A DNA stretch of 57,295 nucleotides from an uncultured Prevotella sp. (GCA_900553465.1 USDT01000015.1:1-57295), one strand, 5' to 3'; shown: positions 1-9,275, numbered from the stretch's first letter. Notes: generated from the letters alone by a model not told the origin. Program-made: numbers and translations.

Positions 1-3
1 TAT

Positions 4-55
4 GCCGATTCTATGTTTAATTTTAATTTATCGGTAAAAATTTACCGAAGTATTG
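4..55 (+). repeat. Left copy of 52-bp terminal inverted repeat
   Basis: These 52 bases recur exactly, reverse-complemented, at 57244-57295. The repeat contains an 8-bp dyad, TCGGTAAA and TTTACCGA around AA, in AT-rich sequence. It lies just upstream of the exported-protein gene at 90. Such a repeat could be a multicopy intergenic element at which the assembly stopped, or part of an inversion system; the window alone cannot decide. Confidence 0.9.
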
Positions 56-89
56 CTTTATAATAATAAGCATTTAATTTTAGAAAGCT

Positions 90-737
90 ATGAGAATTTT
101 TTTATTATCAGCTTTTTTGGTCTTATTTAGTTTCCCTGCTGATTGTTTCGCGCAATTATTCATGGCGAAAGACTTATACAAACTGTATAAGAAAATACCG
201 GTGGTGTGCTGGCATAAGGAATGGGACGAACGATTTGAACTGGAGATTGAGGCTTCCTTTGTATCACCGGCTGAGACAATGGATATTTATACTTTAAAAG
301 ATGATGTACCAGGAGTTGACACTGCTTTTGTATGGTCAAATATCCGAGGACTGGAATTTTCGGTTTTGGAATATCAGTATTGCCTGAATAATTCGTTGGA
401 TGATGCCGCAATGGACAGTGTTAATAGAAAGGTAAACGTAATGCGTAGACTCATGTGCAATACAGACAGCATATTTATAGTAAGGATTATGGACGACATG
501 GGTAACTTTAAACATTTTTATCAGTACTTCGGTGTTAAGCGTAACGGGCATTATGAATATGGACGTACAGATTTCGGGCCTGACACGTGGACGTTTCCCG
601 AGATGATAGAGAAGGCGTTCGGGTCAATGGAGAATTTCAGAAAGCAGTATTTGGAGTATGTGGAGCGGGTGCTGTACGGACGTCCCAAGCCTGTGCCGGA
701 AGTGCCTGATGACGGAAAACTGCATCTTTCGGATTGA
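90..737 (+). CDS. Exported hypothetical protein
   Basis: 215 residues that I do not recognise. The N-terminus is a clear Sec signal peptide: Met-Arg, a hydrophobic stretch to about residue 16, and a likely cut after CFA near residue 21. The mature part is mixed alpha/beta and rich in aromatic and charged residues, with no metal-binding or catalytic motif that I can name; the tail is proline-rich (PKPVPEVPDD). It stands alone, is followed by a strong hairpin terminator, and starts 35 nt after the terminal repeat. No TAnnTTTG promoter box is visible upstream, so its promoter may lie outside the window or be non-canonical. A periplasmic or surface location is inferred from the signal peptide only. 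Confidence 0.75.
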   Translation: MRIFLLSAFLVLFSFPADCFAQLFMAKDLYKLYKKIPVVCWHKEWDERFELEIEASFVSPAETMDIYTLKDDVPGVDTAFVWSNIRGLEFSVLEYQYCLNNSLDDAAMDSVNRKVNVMRRLMCNTDSIFIVRIMDDMGNFKHFYQYFGVKRNGHYEYGRTDFGPDTWTFPEMIEKAFGSMENFRKQYLEYVERVLYGRPKPVPEVPDDGKLHLSD

Positions 738-776
738 CGGTAAGTCCGAAGTTGAAGATGTGTTCGTTGTATAGCA

Positions 777-830
777 TAATGTGCAGTCGGAAATAACGTT
801 TTTTTGTTCCGGCTGCACATTATTGTTTTT
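777..830. terminator. Hairpin terminator after the 90-737 gene
   Basis: A long imperfect stem (TAATGTGCAG.. pairing with ..CTGCACATTA) is followed on the + strand by TTGTTTTT. It lies between convergent genes and could serve both. Confidence 0.75.
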
Positions 831-916
831 GATAGAATATCGGAGCACCAGATTATTATTACACCTATATAACGATTATATCATTAATCTGAGAATAAAA
901 TAATGATGGCTGCTGT

Positions 917-1564
917 TTATACTGCAATCGCTTTACCGCCTGCTATCTTTTCCTCGAATATGGTGCGCGTTACTCGGCGTGCCCTCAGCGAGCGTACGGT
1001 GGTGAAGTCGGCGAAGAACGGGTCGGTGCTCACAAACCAGGCGCGCGGTTTTACGTCGATGGCGCGCCTGAGTTGCGCTTTCAGTTTCACGGCATAGCGC
1101 GGATTGACCACCGACAGAAAACATTCGCCGCGGCTGTTCTCCAATGCGAGAACGAGTCGCGGACGGTTGTCATTGCGTGGCACGGTGGTCTGCCGGCCGC
1201 GCATGGATGTCGATACTGTGATGTTCCAGCCGTGGCGCGTGTTCAGCTCGTTCATCATACGGAGGAACACACGTCCGTGTGGCGCGTCGTCGCGTATGCC
1301 TTTCCATGCTATGTACAGATGTATCATCTCGTGCAGGAGCACAGTCTGCAATTCGCGTTCGGTGCAGTCGTAGTATGTGCTCAGACGTATGGCGAATCCG
1401 GAGGTCTTCCATCCCAGGAGCGTACGTCTGCGTTTGCACGACATAGAGCCGAGCCTTGTGCGCGAATGTCCAAGCGACAGTCGTGGGCGGGGCATGCTTC
1501 CGGCGAAGTAGTCACGGTTGAACGTGTCGAACCACGTGGCAATCTGTTCTGTTGTAGGCGTCAT
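917..1564 (-). CDS. SprT-like zinc metalloprotease domain protein
   Basis: 215 residues. The zinc-protease motif HEMIH sits near residue 78, within VLLHEMIHLYIAW, and is followed by a histidine in DAPHGRVF and the FLRMMNELN helix, as in the SprT-like family related to bacterial SprT and the Spartan proteases. The N-terminal region IATWFDTFNRDYFAGSMPRPRLSL matches the usual SprT entry helix and strand. The basic C-terminal half has no cysteine-rich zinc ribbon. Family members are cytosolic, and the eukaryotic relatives cut DNA-protein crosslinks; the bacterial role is poorly known. It lies 9 nt downstream of the tlpA-like gene on the same strand, so the two probably share a transcript from the promoter at 2243-2273. 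Confidence 0.85.
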   Translation of the reverse strand: MTPTTEQIATWFDTFNRDYFAGSMPRPRLSLGHSRTRLGSMSCKRRRTLLGWKTSGFAIRLSTYYDCTERELQTVLLHEMIHLYIAWKGIRDDAPHGRVFLRMMNELNTRHGWNITVSTSMRGRQTTVPRNDNRPRLVLALENSRGECFLSVVNPRYAVKLKAQLRRAIDVKPRAWFVSTDPFFADFTTVRSLRARRVTRTIFEEKIAGGKAIAV

Positions 1565-1573
1565 CCGTTGGCG

Positions 1574-2125
1574 TTATTCGCATACGGGCGACAACTGTCC
1601 GAGCGCCTTCTCTATTTTCTCAGACATCACTGTGCCCAACACCACCTTGCCTTCTTTGTCGATGAGATAGAGTGTCGGTATCCAGTTTATTTTGTAAGCC
1701 TTCGACACTTCGGTGGTCTTCCACTTCTTCAGTTCGCTCACCTGTGTGTACTTTATGCCCTGCTTCTTTATCATGGCGGTCCAGTTGTCCTTGTTGTCGT
1801 CGAACGATACGCCCAGGAACACTATGCCGCGGTCCTTGTAGGTCTCGTACATACGCTTCATGTTCGGTATGTCCTTTATGCAGTCGGGGCACCATGAAGC
1901 CCAGAAGTCGAGCACCACATACTTGCCGCGGAAGTCGCTCAGGCTCACCGTCTTGCCCTCCGGAGTCTTCAGACTGAATTCGGGTGCTTTGGCGCCTGTC
2001 TCGAGCAGTTCGGTGGCATACTTGGCATCGTCGTCCTGAGTGGCGAGGTTCTGCGCGCATGTTGTGCTGAAAGGCATTGCCGCCATTGCTGCGGCGAAAG
2101 CCAGAGTTATAAACAGCTTTTTCAT
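1574..2125 (-). CDS. TlpA/ResA-like exported thioredoxin-fold protein
   Basis: 183 residues. A signal peptide (MKKLFITLAFAAAMAAMPFS, cut near TCAQ) precedes an AhpC/TSA-Redoxin domain. The sequence FWASWCPDCIKDIPNM carries the active-site WCPDC of periplasmic thiol-disulfide oxidoreductases, and the later WIPTLYLIDKEGKV is the cis-proline segment (IPT). The entry GAKAPEFSLKTPEGKTVSLSDFRGKYVVLDFW is characteristic of the TlpA/ResA group, which reduces disulfides in exported proteins or apocytochromes. It is the first gene of an apparent two-gene unit with the SprT-like gene and is preceded by a near-consensus promoter with a leader of about 110 nt. The specific substrate cannot be told from the sequence. 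Confidence 0.92.
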   Translation of the reverse strand: MKKLFITLAFAAAMAAMPFSTTCAQNLATQDDDAKYATELLETGAKAPEFSLKTPEGKTVSLSDFRGKYVVLDFWASWCPDCIKDIPNMKRMYETYKDRGIVFLGVSFDDNKDNWTAMIKKQGIKYTQVSELKKWKTTEVSKAYKINWIPTLYLIDKEGKVVLGTVMSEKIEKALGQLSPVCE

Positions 2126-2242
2126 TTTTTCTTGTTTTTGTGATTTGATAATCAGTATGCACTATGCGTCCGGCTGTAAGGATAATGCCGACGGAAGCGA
2201 CTGTGGCCTGTTCTTGTCGTGCCAGACGCAGCATATCATTTG

Positions 2243-2273
2243 CAAAGATACGACATAGGATTTATTCTTCAAA
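2243..2273 (-). promoter_or_regulatory. Bacteroidales-type promoter of the tlpA-like gene
   Basis: Read on the minus strand: TTTG, 19 bp, TATCTTTGC, matching TTTG/TAnnTTTGy at normal spacing. The predicted start lies near 2239, giving a leader of about 114 nt. Confidence 0.8.
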
Positions 2274-2307
2274 GGAATAATATTTAAAAGATATAAAGCC
2301 CGTATTG

Positions 2308-2741
2308 TGTTGCATAAATATTCATTCGCGGTTGTATATTTATGCAACGGGCCGAGGCTCAACTCTTCGAGAGTGCCGATGAAATCAATCAAAAGATTTT
2401 TTCGTACAAATACGCGAGTTTTGAAGAGGTATGCATAACTTTCTGACACTCTGTGGGTTACTTTGTTTTGTGACGTGGAATGGTGATTTCGGGCTTGCAA
2501 TAACGGCTGTATCAGGGTCTGAAACAGGCTTTTTCACACTCCGAAATGGTCTTTATCTGGGCATGAAATGAAGCTAACGACAGTGCGAAACAGACCGTTT
2601 CGCACTGTCATGAGAATTTTAATGTCAGAAGAGGTGGATATTTATGCAATATAATTTCATTTTTAACGATTTCCGATTTCTATTTTGCAAAAATTTTTTG
2701 TCAAAATATTTTACTGTCAGAACCGTATATTTATTCATTTC
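2308..2741 (+). repeat. Dispersed mosaic intergenic element with 22-nt unit array (copy 1)
   Basis: This element fills most of the gene-free gap 2240-2788. Its left part shares CGAGAGTGCCG and TACGCGAGTTTTGAAGA with the copy at 53591-54020. Its centre (2474-2605) is six 22-nt quasi-palindromic units in exact register. Its right part shares ATTTCTATTTTG and TTTTTTGTCAAAAT with the same copy. The ends carry related inverted termini (GCATAAATAT near 2312, ATATTTATTC near 2727), MITE-like. No credible coding sequence is present. Confidence 0.75.
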
Positions 2742-2788
2742 TACCCATGTATCCGGTGTTGCCGTGCAGGCTCCGGCTTGCGGCCGTA

Positions 2789-4261
2789 TCAGTAGCCTGT
2801 GTCGCTGAACAGCCAGTCGAGCGGATATATGCCGCGCATGGTGTCGCGGTGATTGTAGAATTCGGATGCCGCGCGCTTGTTCTCCTTGCTGCTGAGCGAC
2901 GGGTCTTTCAGCGGCGCCATACAGGCTATGCTGTGCACCGTCTTGCGCCTTTCCGCCTCGCTTTCGGGCAACTGCGCCATGTCCGTCATTATTTTTCCGG
3001 CCATCCTTTGCAGCTGACTGCTGCCTCCGGCAGACAGTTTTGTGAGATAGTCGGTCTGTGCCTGCCGTCCGTCGCGCAGACCAATGGCCATGGCTTTCAG
3101 CGCGTATAGATTGAGCGTGTCCGACTTGTTGAGCCGTCCCATAGCTATCTCGCGCCTCAGTTCCTTTATTTTGCTGTGTGTGCCCAGCACCCGCGCGCTT
3201 ATTATCACGCCTTTGGCTATGAGGTAGTCCATGGCTTTGTTCACGTCGTCATACCTCACGGAGTTTCTCAGCGGTTTCCAGTCGTCGTATGAGAGTCGTC
3301 TCACCTGTTCCTCGTCTTCTGTAAGTTCCTTCAGCTGGCGGTATGTCAGCCGCTTGATAAGTTCCTCTATCTGATATTCCTTGTTGGTGCCGATGAGTGG
3401 CACGGCTATGTCTTTCGTCCTTATTTTTTCGTCAAGCAGGTCTATCAGTCCCGTGTATGCCGAGCGCGCCATGCCCGGTAGGCCGGCCTCGTCGAAGGCC
3501 AGCGCCTTCTGCAGTGCGAGTGCTATCTCGTTCTTTCCGTTATATCCCGGCCGTGCATAGTCATGTTCCGATTTCCGGTCGTCGTGCTTGTACAGGTTCA
3601 GTTTGCCGTATTCCGTCAGCGCGGTCTTGGCGAGTATGGTGGCCTGATGATAGTTCTTGTCGGTCAGCCATAGCCGTGTCATAACCAGTGTGCTTGGTGC
3701 GTGCAGCGGTGTTATCGACGTTATCTGTTCCATTTCGTCTATGGCTTCGCGCAGTTTGCTCTCTTTCATGCCCGAGGAATATTTCAGGGTGAAGTCGGAA
3801 TATTTCCTCATCTTGTCGATGAGCGGCACGATGTGGTAGGGCAGATTGAGATAAGGGTCGATGAGTTGCAGGGTGTATCTGAACTCGGTGTTGGCCGGCT
3901 TGTTGTTCAGATAGGCCGGATACCAGCGTGGCATGTTGAGGATGAGACGCTCAATCTCCTTTGCCAGCAGCGGATGCACGTCCTGCAGTATCTTCACGTT
4001 GCTTGTAGTGCCGTCGGCACGTATCACGAAACTCACGGGCACAGACGGCACGAATGCCGTACGCCATGCGGCTGTAGGGTAGTGGAAGTTCTTTGCCACA
4101 TACTCCGGCAGGGCTTCATCAACGCTTCCCGGGAACACCGGTGCTATGTCCACGTGGCTGTATATGTCGGCCGGTGCCACGTCGTCGGTGCCGCTTTGTG
4201 CTGATGCGTATGTGCAGAAGAAAGACATCAGCGTCAGGATGGACAGTATGTGTTTCTTCAT
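2789..4261 (-). CDS. Exported protein with TonB C-terminal-like domain and helical-repeat region
   Basis: 490 residues. A signal peptide (MKKHILSILTLMSFFCTYAS, cut near AQS) is followed at about residues 35-130 by a TonB-C-like domain: PVFPGSVDEALPEYVAKNFHYP, then VPVSFVIRADGTTSNVKIL, then LNMPRWYPAYLNNKP. This resembles Bacteroidetes proteins annotated as energy transducer TonB. The remaining ~350 residues are mostly helical and TPR-like. Unlike classical TonB there is no obvious proline-rich spanner, and the only hydrophobic segment is the signal peptide, so it is more likely a free periplasmic protein than an ExbB/D-coupled transducer. The gene stands alone. A TAATTTCG box upstream, near 4300 on the minus strand, is a weak promoter candidate. 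Confidence 0.75.
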   Translation of the reverse strand: MKKHILSILTLMSFFCTYASAQSGTDDVAPADIYSHVDIAPVFPGSVDEALPEYVAKNFHYPTAAWRTAFVPSVPVSFVIRADGTTSNVKILQDVHPLLAKEIERLILNMPRWYPAYLNNKPANTEFRYTLQLIDPYLNLPYHIVPLIDKMRKYSDFTLKYSSGMKESKLREAIDEMEQITSITPLHAPSTLVMTRLWLTDKNYHQATILAKTALTEYGKLNLYKHDDRKSEHDYARPGYNGKNEIALALQKALAFDEAGLPGMARSAYTGLIDLLDEKIRTKDIAVPLIGTNKEYQIEELIKRLTYRQLKELTEDEEQVRRLSYDDWKPLRNSVRYDDVNKAMDYLIAKGVIISARVLGTHSKIKELRREIAMGRLNKSDTLNLYALKAMAIGLRDGRQAQTDYLTKLSAGGSSQLQRMAGKIMTDMAQLPESEAERRKTVHSIACMAPLKDPSLSSKENKRAASEFYNHRDTMRGIYPLDWLFSDTGY

Positions 4262-4332
4262 ATGGCTTTGTTTTTGATTGTCATACTCTGTTGTTCACGT
4301 TACGAAATTACGAATATTTGTCTGTATGCGAA

Positions 4333-4367
4333 AGGGAAAATCCCTATCATCGGTTAGGATTTTCCCT
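4333..4367. other. Perfect 11-bp stem hairpin
   Basis: AGGGAAAATCC and GGATTTTCCCT flank a 13-nt loop. No strong T-run follows on either strand. It sits between the TonB-C gene start and the merR terminator, and could be a terminator relic or an operator. Confidence 0.5.
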
Positions 4368-4456
4368 ATTTGTTGTGTGTCGCCGCCTTGCGTGTCGCGC
4401 ATTCGGGGTGTTAAGGCGCGGCGGTGTGGCTCTGTGATGTGATGCGGAGCGGTAAG

Positions 4457-4492
4457 GTAAAACAAAAAGGCGGCAGAACGTTCTGTCGCCTT
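4457..4492 (-). terminator. Terminator of the merR-family gene
   Basis: AAGGCGGCAGAAC pairs with GTTCTGTCGCCTT, with one wobble. On the minus strand the stem is followed by TTTTTGTTTT. Confidence 0.85.
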
Positions 4493-4519
4493 CTGAAAGA
4501 TTGTATATGTTGTTTTGCT

Positions 4520-4867
4520 TCACACAAGTCCGTCTATCTGTTTCTTCAGTTCCATGAGCTGGTCGCGTACGGAGATGAGTGTGTCGAGCACGTCGGCACT
4601 CTTGTCGGCTCCGCTGCGGTTCTGGTTCATCATTTTCCGCGCTGCGGCAATCTTGAATCCACGCACCTTCACGAGGTTGTATATCAGTTTTATCTGCTCT
4701 ATGTCCTTCTCTGTGTACTGCCTCACTTTCTGTCCTGTGGTCTTGGGTTTGAGATGCGGAAATTCCGTCTCCCAGTAGCGCAGGGTACATTCGCGTACGC
4801 CTATCATCTGGGCCACCTCTTTTATTGAATAATACAACTTCAGATTCTTGTTTGGATTTAATACCAT
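4520..4867 (-). CDS. MerR-family transcriptional regulator
   Basis: 115 residues from the chosen start. The N-terminal MerR helix-turn-helix reads LYYSIKEVAQMIGVRECTLRYW, followed by the wing ETEFPHLKPKTTGQKVRQYTEKDIEQI and a coiled dimerisation helix at the end. There is no cysteine cluster or effector domain, so it is a short MerR-like protein of the type found singly in Bacteroidetes genomes. An upstream in-frame ATG at 4891 would add eight residues. I prefer 4867 because the predicted transcript begins near 4903, leaving a normal ~36-nt leader. It is divergent from alaS and shares overlapping promoter DNA with it (4903-4938), so binding there could affect both genes. Its target is unknown. 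Confidence 0.88.
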   Translation of the reverse strand: MVLNPNKNLKLYYSIKEVAQMIGVRECTLRYWETEFPHLKPKTTGQKVRQYTEKDIEQIKLIYNLVKVRGFKIAAARKMMNQNRSGADKSADVLDTLISVRDQLMELKKQIDGLV

Positions 4868-4902
4868 GGACAGTGTATTTTTATTAAACAATGATTAATT
4901 TA

Positions 4903-4938
4903 TTTGCAAAAATAATCAAAAGGAAGTATCTTTGCAAA
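4903..4938. promoter_or_regulatory. Overlapping divergent promoters of alaS (+) and merR (-)
   Basis: Plus strand: TTTG 4903-4906, 20 bp, TATCTTTGC at 4927. Minus strand: TTTG (4938-4935), 20 bp, TATTTTTG (4914-4907). Each TTTGCAAA palindrome serves as the -33 box of one promoter and the -7 box of the other, so the two polymerase sites occupy the same 36 bp. Confidence 0.8.
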
Positions 4939-4980
4939 ACTTTTTGTAAGGAATTGGAAAATTAAAATAAAAAACATAAC

Positions 4981-7602
4981 ATGATGACAGCTAACGAAAT
5001 CCGCGACTCGTACAAAAAGTTTTTCGAGTCGAAAGGACATGCCATCGTGCCGTCGGCACCGATGGTGATAAAAGACGACCCAACGCTGATGTTTACCAAC
5101 GCCGGAATGAACCAATGGAAGGATATTATTCTCGGTACGCGCGACCCCGAACCGCGCCGCCGCGCCGACTCGCAGAAGTGTCTGCGCGTGAGCGGAAAGC
5201 ACAACGACCTTGAGGAAGTGGGACACGACACATACCATCACACAATGTTCGAGATGCTCGGCAACTGGAGCTTCGGCGACTACTTCAAGGAAGAAGCCAT
5301 CGATTACGCGTGGGAATATCTCGTTGATGTGCTGCATCTTGCGCCCGAAGATCTTTACGTGACAGTGTTCGAAGGCTCGCCGGAGGAAGGTATCGCACGC
5401 GACGAAGAGGCTGCACGCTTCTGGGCAAAGCACGTGCCGGCCGACCACATTATCAATGGCAATAAGCACGACAACTTCTGGGAGATGGGCGATACGGGTC
5501 CTTGCGGTCCGTGCTCCGAAATCCACCTCGACTCGCGTACACCGGAGGAGAAGGCCAAAGTGCCCGGACGCGAGCTCGTGAACAAGGACGACCCTCAGGT
5601 GATTGAGATATGGAACATTGTCTTCATGCAGTTCAACCGCAAGGCTGACGGCTCGCTCGAACCGCTGCCTATGCACGTCATCGATACCGGTATGGGCTTC
5701 GAGCGACTCGTGCGCGCACTGCAGGGCAAGCACTCCAACTATGACACAGACGTGTTCCAGCCTATAATAAAAGAGATAGAACACATCACCGGACTGAAAT
5801 ACGGTGAGAAAGAGGAGACCGACGTGGCCATGCGTGTATGTGCCGACCACCTGCGCGCCGTTGCGTTCTCCATCGCCGACGGTCAGCTGCCGAGCAATGC
5901 CAAGGCCGGATACGTCATCCGCCGCATCCTGCGCCGTGCCGTTCGCTATGCTTACACGTTCCTCGGACAGAAGGAAGCGTTCCTCTACAAGCTCATGCCT
6001 GTATTCATCAACGAGATGGGAGCAGCCTATCCGGAACTTCCCGCACAGCGTGAGCTCATCGGACGCGTGATGAAGGAGGAGGAAGACTCGTTCCTGCGCA
6101 CACTTGAGAAAGGTATCAGCATGCTCAACAGTGCCATGGACGAATTGAAGGCTCAGGGCAAGACACAGCTCGACGGAGTTCAGGCTTTCCGCCTGTTCGA
6201 TACTTACGGATTCCCGCTCGACCTGACAGAGCTCATCTGTCGTGAGAACGGTTACACCGTAGACGAACAGCAGTTTGACGAGGAAATGCAGAAACAGAAA
6301 GCCCGCGCCCGCAACGCCGCCGCAGTGGAGAACAGCGACTGGGTTGTGCTTGGCGAAGGCGAACAGCAGTTCGTGGGCTATGACTATACTGAATATGAAT
6401 GTCACATCCTGCGCTACCGCAAGGTGACACAGAAGAAGAACACCTTCTTTGAACTCGTGTTCGACAATACTCCGTTCTACGGAGAGATGGGTGGACAGGT
6501 AGGCGACAAGGGTGTCATCGTGAGCGAAAGCGAAACTGTGGAAATAATCGACACCAAGCGCGAGAACGGACAGAGCATTCACATTGTGAAGGAACTGCCG
6601 AAGGATGTCAATGCCGACTTCATGGCATGTGTCGATACAGACAAGCGTGCTGCCAGTGCAGCCAACCACACTGCTACACACTTGCTCGACTATGCTCTCA
6701 AGCAGGTGCTGGGCGACCACGTGGAGCAGAAGGGTTCGTATGTATCGGACACAACTCTGCGTTTCGACTTCTCTCATTTCCAGAAGGTGACTGATGAGGA
6801 ACTGCGTCAGGTTGAGCAGATTGTGAACGACATGATACGTCAGGACATTCCGCTCGACGAGCACCGTGACACTCCGTTTGAGGAGGCTAAGAAACTCGGA
6901 GCCATTGCTCTGTTCGGCGAGAAATACGGTGACAAGGTGCGCGTGGTGCGTTTCGGACCGAGCTGCGAGTTCTGTGGAGGTATCCATGCTTCATCTACCG
7001 GCCGCATAGGTATGTTCAAGATAATAAGCGAGAGCAGCGTGGCTGCCGGCATACGCCGTGTCGAGGCAAAGACGGGAATAGAGTGTGAGAAGCTGATGTA
7101 CGCTATGGAGGACAGCGTAAGAGCCATCCGCGCGCTGTTCAACAATGCCAAAGATCTGAAGGGTGTCATCGAGAAGTACATCGAGGAGCACGATTCCATG
7201 AAGAAGGACATAGAACATTTCAGAGCCGAAGCCGTTGAACGCACTAAAGACAAGCTCGTCAGCGATGCACGTCTGATAGGTGGCGTGACAGTCGTAAGCT
7301 CTGTATTGCCGATGAAAGCATCTGATGCCAAGGATCTGGTGTTCAAGATCCGTCAGGAAATTCCGCAGAATCTGCTGTGTGTTATCGGTTCTGTTGACGA
7401 CGGCAAACCTATGCTCAGCGTCATAATGAGCGACGACATGGTGAGCGAGCATAAGCTCAACGCAGGACAGATGGTACGCGAGGCTGCCAAACTCATCAGC
7501 GGTGGCGGTGGTGGACAGCCTCATTTCGCTACAGCGGGTGGTAAGAATGCCGATGCGCTTTCTGCTGCGGTGGACAAGGTGATAGAACTTGCAAATCTCT
7601 GA
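4981..7602 (+). CDS. alaS: Alanine-tRNA ligase
   Basis: 873 residues, normal length for AlaRS, which attaches alanine to tRNA-Ala in the cytosol. The class II catalytic domain begins at once ([15 protein letters not shown], then [17 protein letters not shown]). The editing domain has its zinc ligands in HTATH (H562, H566) and C-E-F-C-GGIH (C665/H669 region). The C-terminal DHHA1 domain ends with the glycine-rich [14 protein letters not shown]. All expected motifs are intact, so charging and editing should both work. Two ATGs lie in tandem (4981 and 4984); either may be used. The gene is monocistronic: its own promoter ends at 4934, giving a leader of about 43 nt, and a strong terminator follows at 7648. 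Confidence 0.99.
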   Translation: MMTANEIRDSYKKFFESKGHAIVPSAPMVIKDDPTLMFTNAGMNQWKDIILGTRDPEPRRRADSQKCLRVSGKHNDLEEVGHDTYHHTMFEMLGNWSFGDYFKEEAIDYAWEYLVDVLHLAPEDLYVTVFEGSPEEGIARDEEAARFWAKHVPADHIINGNKHDNFWEMGDTGPCGPCSEIHLDSRTPEEKAKVPGRELVNKDDPQVIEIWNIVFMQFNRKADGSLEPLPMHVIDTGMGFERLVRALQGKHSNYDTDVFQPIIKEIEHITGLKYGEKEETDVAMRVCADHLRAVAFSIADGQLPSNAKAGYVIRRILRRAVRYAYTFLGQKEAFLYKLMPVFINEMGAAYPELPAQRELIGRVMKEEEDSFLRTLEKGISMLNSAMDELKAQGKTQLDGVQAFRLFDTYGFPLDLTELICRENGYTVDEQQFDEEMQKQKARARNAAAVENSDWVVLGEGEQQFVGYDYTEYECHILRYRKVTQKKNTFFELVFDNTPFYGEMGGQVGDKGVIVSESETVEIIDTKRENGQSIHIVKELPKDVNADFMACVDTDKRAASAANHTATHLLDYALKQVLGDHVEQKGSYVSDTTLRFDFSHFQKVTDEELRQVEQIVNDMIRQDIPLDEHRDTPFEEAKKLGAIALFGEKYGDKVRVVRFGPSCEFCGGIHASSTGRIGMFKIISESSVAAGIRRVEAKTGIECEKLMYAMEDSVRAIRALFNNAKDLKGVIEKYIEEHDSMKKDIEHFRAEAVERTKDKLVSDARLIGGVTVVSSVLPMKASDAKDLVFKIRQEIPQNLLCVIGSVDDGKPMLSVIMSDDMVSEHKLNAGQMVREAAKLISGGGGGQPHFATAGGKNADALSAAVDKVIELANL

Positions 7603-7647
7603 TAAGAAATGTTTTAAGGATCTGTAAATCCTGAACTGATATTCCTG

Positions 7648-7688
7648 CGGGGCGTTTTCATCATGGATGAATGCGCCCCGTATCTTTT
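7648..7688 (+). terminator. Terminator of alaS
   Basis: CGGGGCG and CGCCCCG form a GC-rich stem extended by TTTTCAT/ATGAAT, followed by TATCTTTT. Confidence 0.85.
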
Positions 7689-7730
7689 CATAATATACCG
7701 GTCTTTCTTTCTCCGGTTGTATTTTTTGCT

Positions 7731-7738
7731 TAACTTTG
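7731..7738 (+). promoter_or_regulatory. -7 box upstream of the MFS gene
   Basis: TAACTTTG followed by C matches TAnnTTTGy; a -33 box is weak (TTTC at 7708). The leader would be about 117 nt. Confidence 0.55.
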
Positions 7739-7858
7739 CATCCTGATAACACACAGGTCCGGCTTCGCACGCATCTGGTCCGCGTGCCTTGTCTTTCTTA
7801 TGCCGGCGATGTTATATTGTTCATAAGGTTTCGGGCCACGTAAAAAAATGAAAAGATT

Positions 7859-9103
7859 ATGGCAAAAGACAAATTGTTCACACGAAGTTATATTTGTATT
7901 CTGGCTGCCAATTTCCTTCTGTTCTTCGGCTTCTGGCTGCTAGTGCCGGTGTTGCCTTTCTATCTCAAAGAGACATACAACTGTCAGGAAATGATTATTG
8001 GCGCCGTTCTGAGCTGTTACACAGTGAGCTGTCTTTGTGTCAGGCCGTTCTCCGGATTTCTCATGGACCGCTTTCCGCGTAAGCCCATATACATTCTCTG
8101 CTACTTCATATGTGTGCTGATGTTTCCTGCTTACACCGCGGCCACGGCCATATCGTGGTTCATCGCCCTCAGGGCTTTGCATGGAGTGGCGTTTGGCGGA
8201 GTGACAGTCGGTGGAAACACTCTGTGTGTCGATATCATGCCGAGCAGTCGCCGTGGTGAAGGTTTGGGCTATTACGGATTGACAAACAACATAGCTATGG
8301 CACTCGGACCTATGACCGGACTGTTCATGCACGACCATTTCACTTACGTGCAGATATTTATCAGCGGTATGCTCGTAAGTGTCACCGGACTTGTCTGTGC
8401 CATTGCCGTGAAGGCGCGTACGCCGGAGTCGCTACGTATCCGCCGTCAGATGGAGGCTGCGGGAGAGAAACCAGCCGAGCCGGCACCTCGCAAATTGTCG
8501 CTCGACCGTTTCATTTTGCTTAAAGGTATTCCCGTAAGCATTTCGCTGTTTCTTCTTTCCATACCTTACGGGGCAACAACAAACTTTGTCGCAATGTATG
8601 CCCGCGAGATTGATATCACTGCTCCTGCCGGACTGTTTTTCACGTTCATGGCCCTTGGTATGGGCGCATCGCGCATCGTGGCGGGCAAGAAGGTCGACCA
8701 AGGATATATCACTCAGTGCATACACGTGGGCTATTATCCTGTCATCGCAGCCTTTTTCATGCTCAGTATGTGTCGTTTCGTTGCGCCTGTCAACATGACT
8801 GCGGCCACAGTCATGTTCTATCTTGTTCCGCTGCTGCTGGGTGCGGGCTTCGGGGTAATGTTCCCGGCGATGAACTCTCTGTACATCAATCTCGCACCGA
8901 ACAATCAGCGTGCCACGGCCACAAGCACTTATCTGACAGCCTGGGATGTCGGTATCGGTATTGGAATTGTAAGCAGCGGTGTGATAGCGCAGCACTTCAC
9001 GTTCTATATGGTTTATCTCATCGGCTCGGTGCTTTGCCTTGTTTCGCTGCTGTTCTTCACAATGCGTGTCACTCCTCACTATAACCGCAACAAATTGAGA
9101 TAA
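7859..9103 (+). CDS. Major facilitator superfamily transporter
   Basis: 414 residues with about 12 hydrophobic segments. After the second helix the conserved MFS loop appears as SGFLMDRFPRKPIY (the G-x-x-x-D-R-x-x-R/K motif near residues 67-78). The two six-helix halves are joined by a charged linker at about residues 190-220 (RIRRQMEAAGEKPAEPAPRK). The inner-membrane exporter/importer fold is clear. The substrate is not: the AraJ/drug-efflux-like branch is plausible because of RPFSGFLMDR and the multi-glycine helices, but that is inference. The gene stands alone between two terminators, with its own promoter box. Confidence 0.93.
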   Translation: MAKDKLFTRSYICILAANFLLFFGFWLLVPVLPFYLKETYNCQEMIIGAVLSCYTVSCLCVRPFSGFLMDRFPRKPIYILCYFICVLMFPAYTAATAISWFIALRALHGVAFGGVTVGGNTLCVDIMPSSRRGEGLGYYGLTNNIAMALGPMTGLFMHDHFTYVQIFISGMLVSVTGLVCAIAVKARTPESLRIRRQMEAAGEKPAEPAPRKLSLDRFILLKGIPVSISLFLLSIPYGATTNFVAMYAREIDITAPAGLFFTFMALGMGASRIVAGKKVDQGYITQCIHVGYYPVIAAFFMLSMCRFVAPVNMTAATVMFYLVPLLLGAGFGVMFPAMNSLYINLAPNNQRATATSTYLTAWDVGIGIGIVSSGVIAQHFTFYMVYLIGSVLCLVSLLFFTMRVTPHYNRNKLR

Positions 9104-9166
9104 TTCTTTTACTTATCTTTCTGCTGCATACATTGTTATGTAAGTTGCGGAAAACAACAGACGGCG

Positions 9167-9226
9167 CGGCCGTACGGTTTTGCAGAAAGAACTGTACGGC
9201 CGTGTGTACTGTGTCTGTTTTTTTAT
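9167..9226 (+). terminator. Hairpin with distal T-run after the MFS gene
   Basis: CGGCCGTACGG and CTGTACGGCCG form an 11-bp stem (one G-T pair) with a 14-nt loop. A run of eight T begins about 15 nt after the stem, so termination may be less tight than at a classical site. Confidence 0.6.
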
Positions 9227-9260
9227 TTGTGGCAATTGTTGGATAATGAAAAAAAATATG

Positions 9261-9268
9261 TAACTTCG
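9261..9268 (+). promoter_or_regulatory. -7 box of dnaG
   Basis: TAACTTCG, one base off TAnnTTTG, ends only 7 nt before the ATG of dnaG. This predicts an almost leaderless transcript. Confidence 0.5.
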
Positions 9269-9275
9269 CATCATA

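Noticed and set aside
2162..2500. 112-codon open frame on the minus strand upstream of the tlpA-like gene
   Set aside because: Overlaps the tlpA-like promoter and a dispersed repeat; no homology-like features.
4900..6987. 695-codon open frame antisense to alaS
   Set aside because: Lies entirely opposite an intact, well-conserved gene; its product is low in family-like features and rich in His/Val/Leu from reversed codons.
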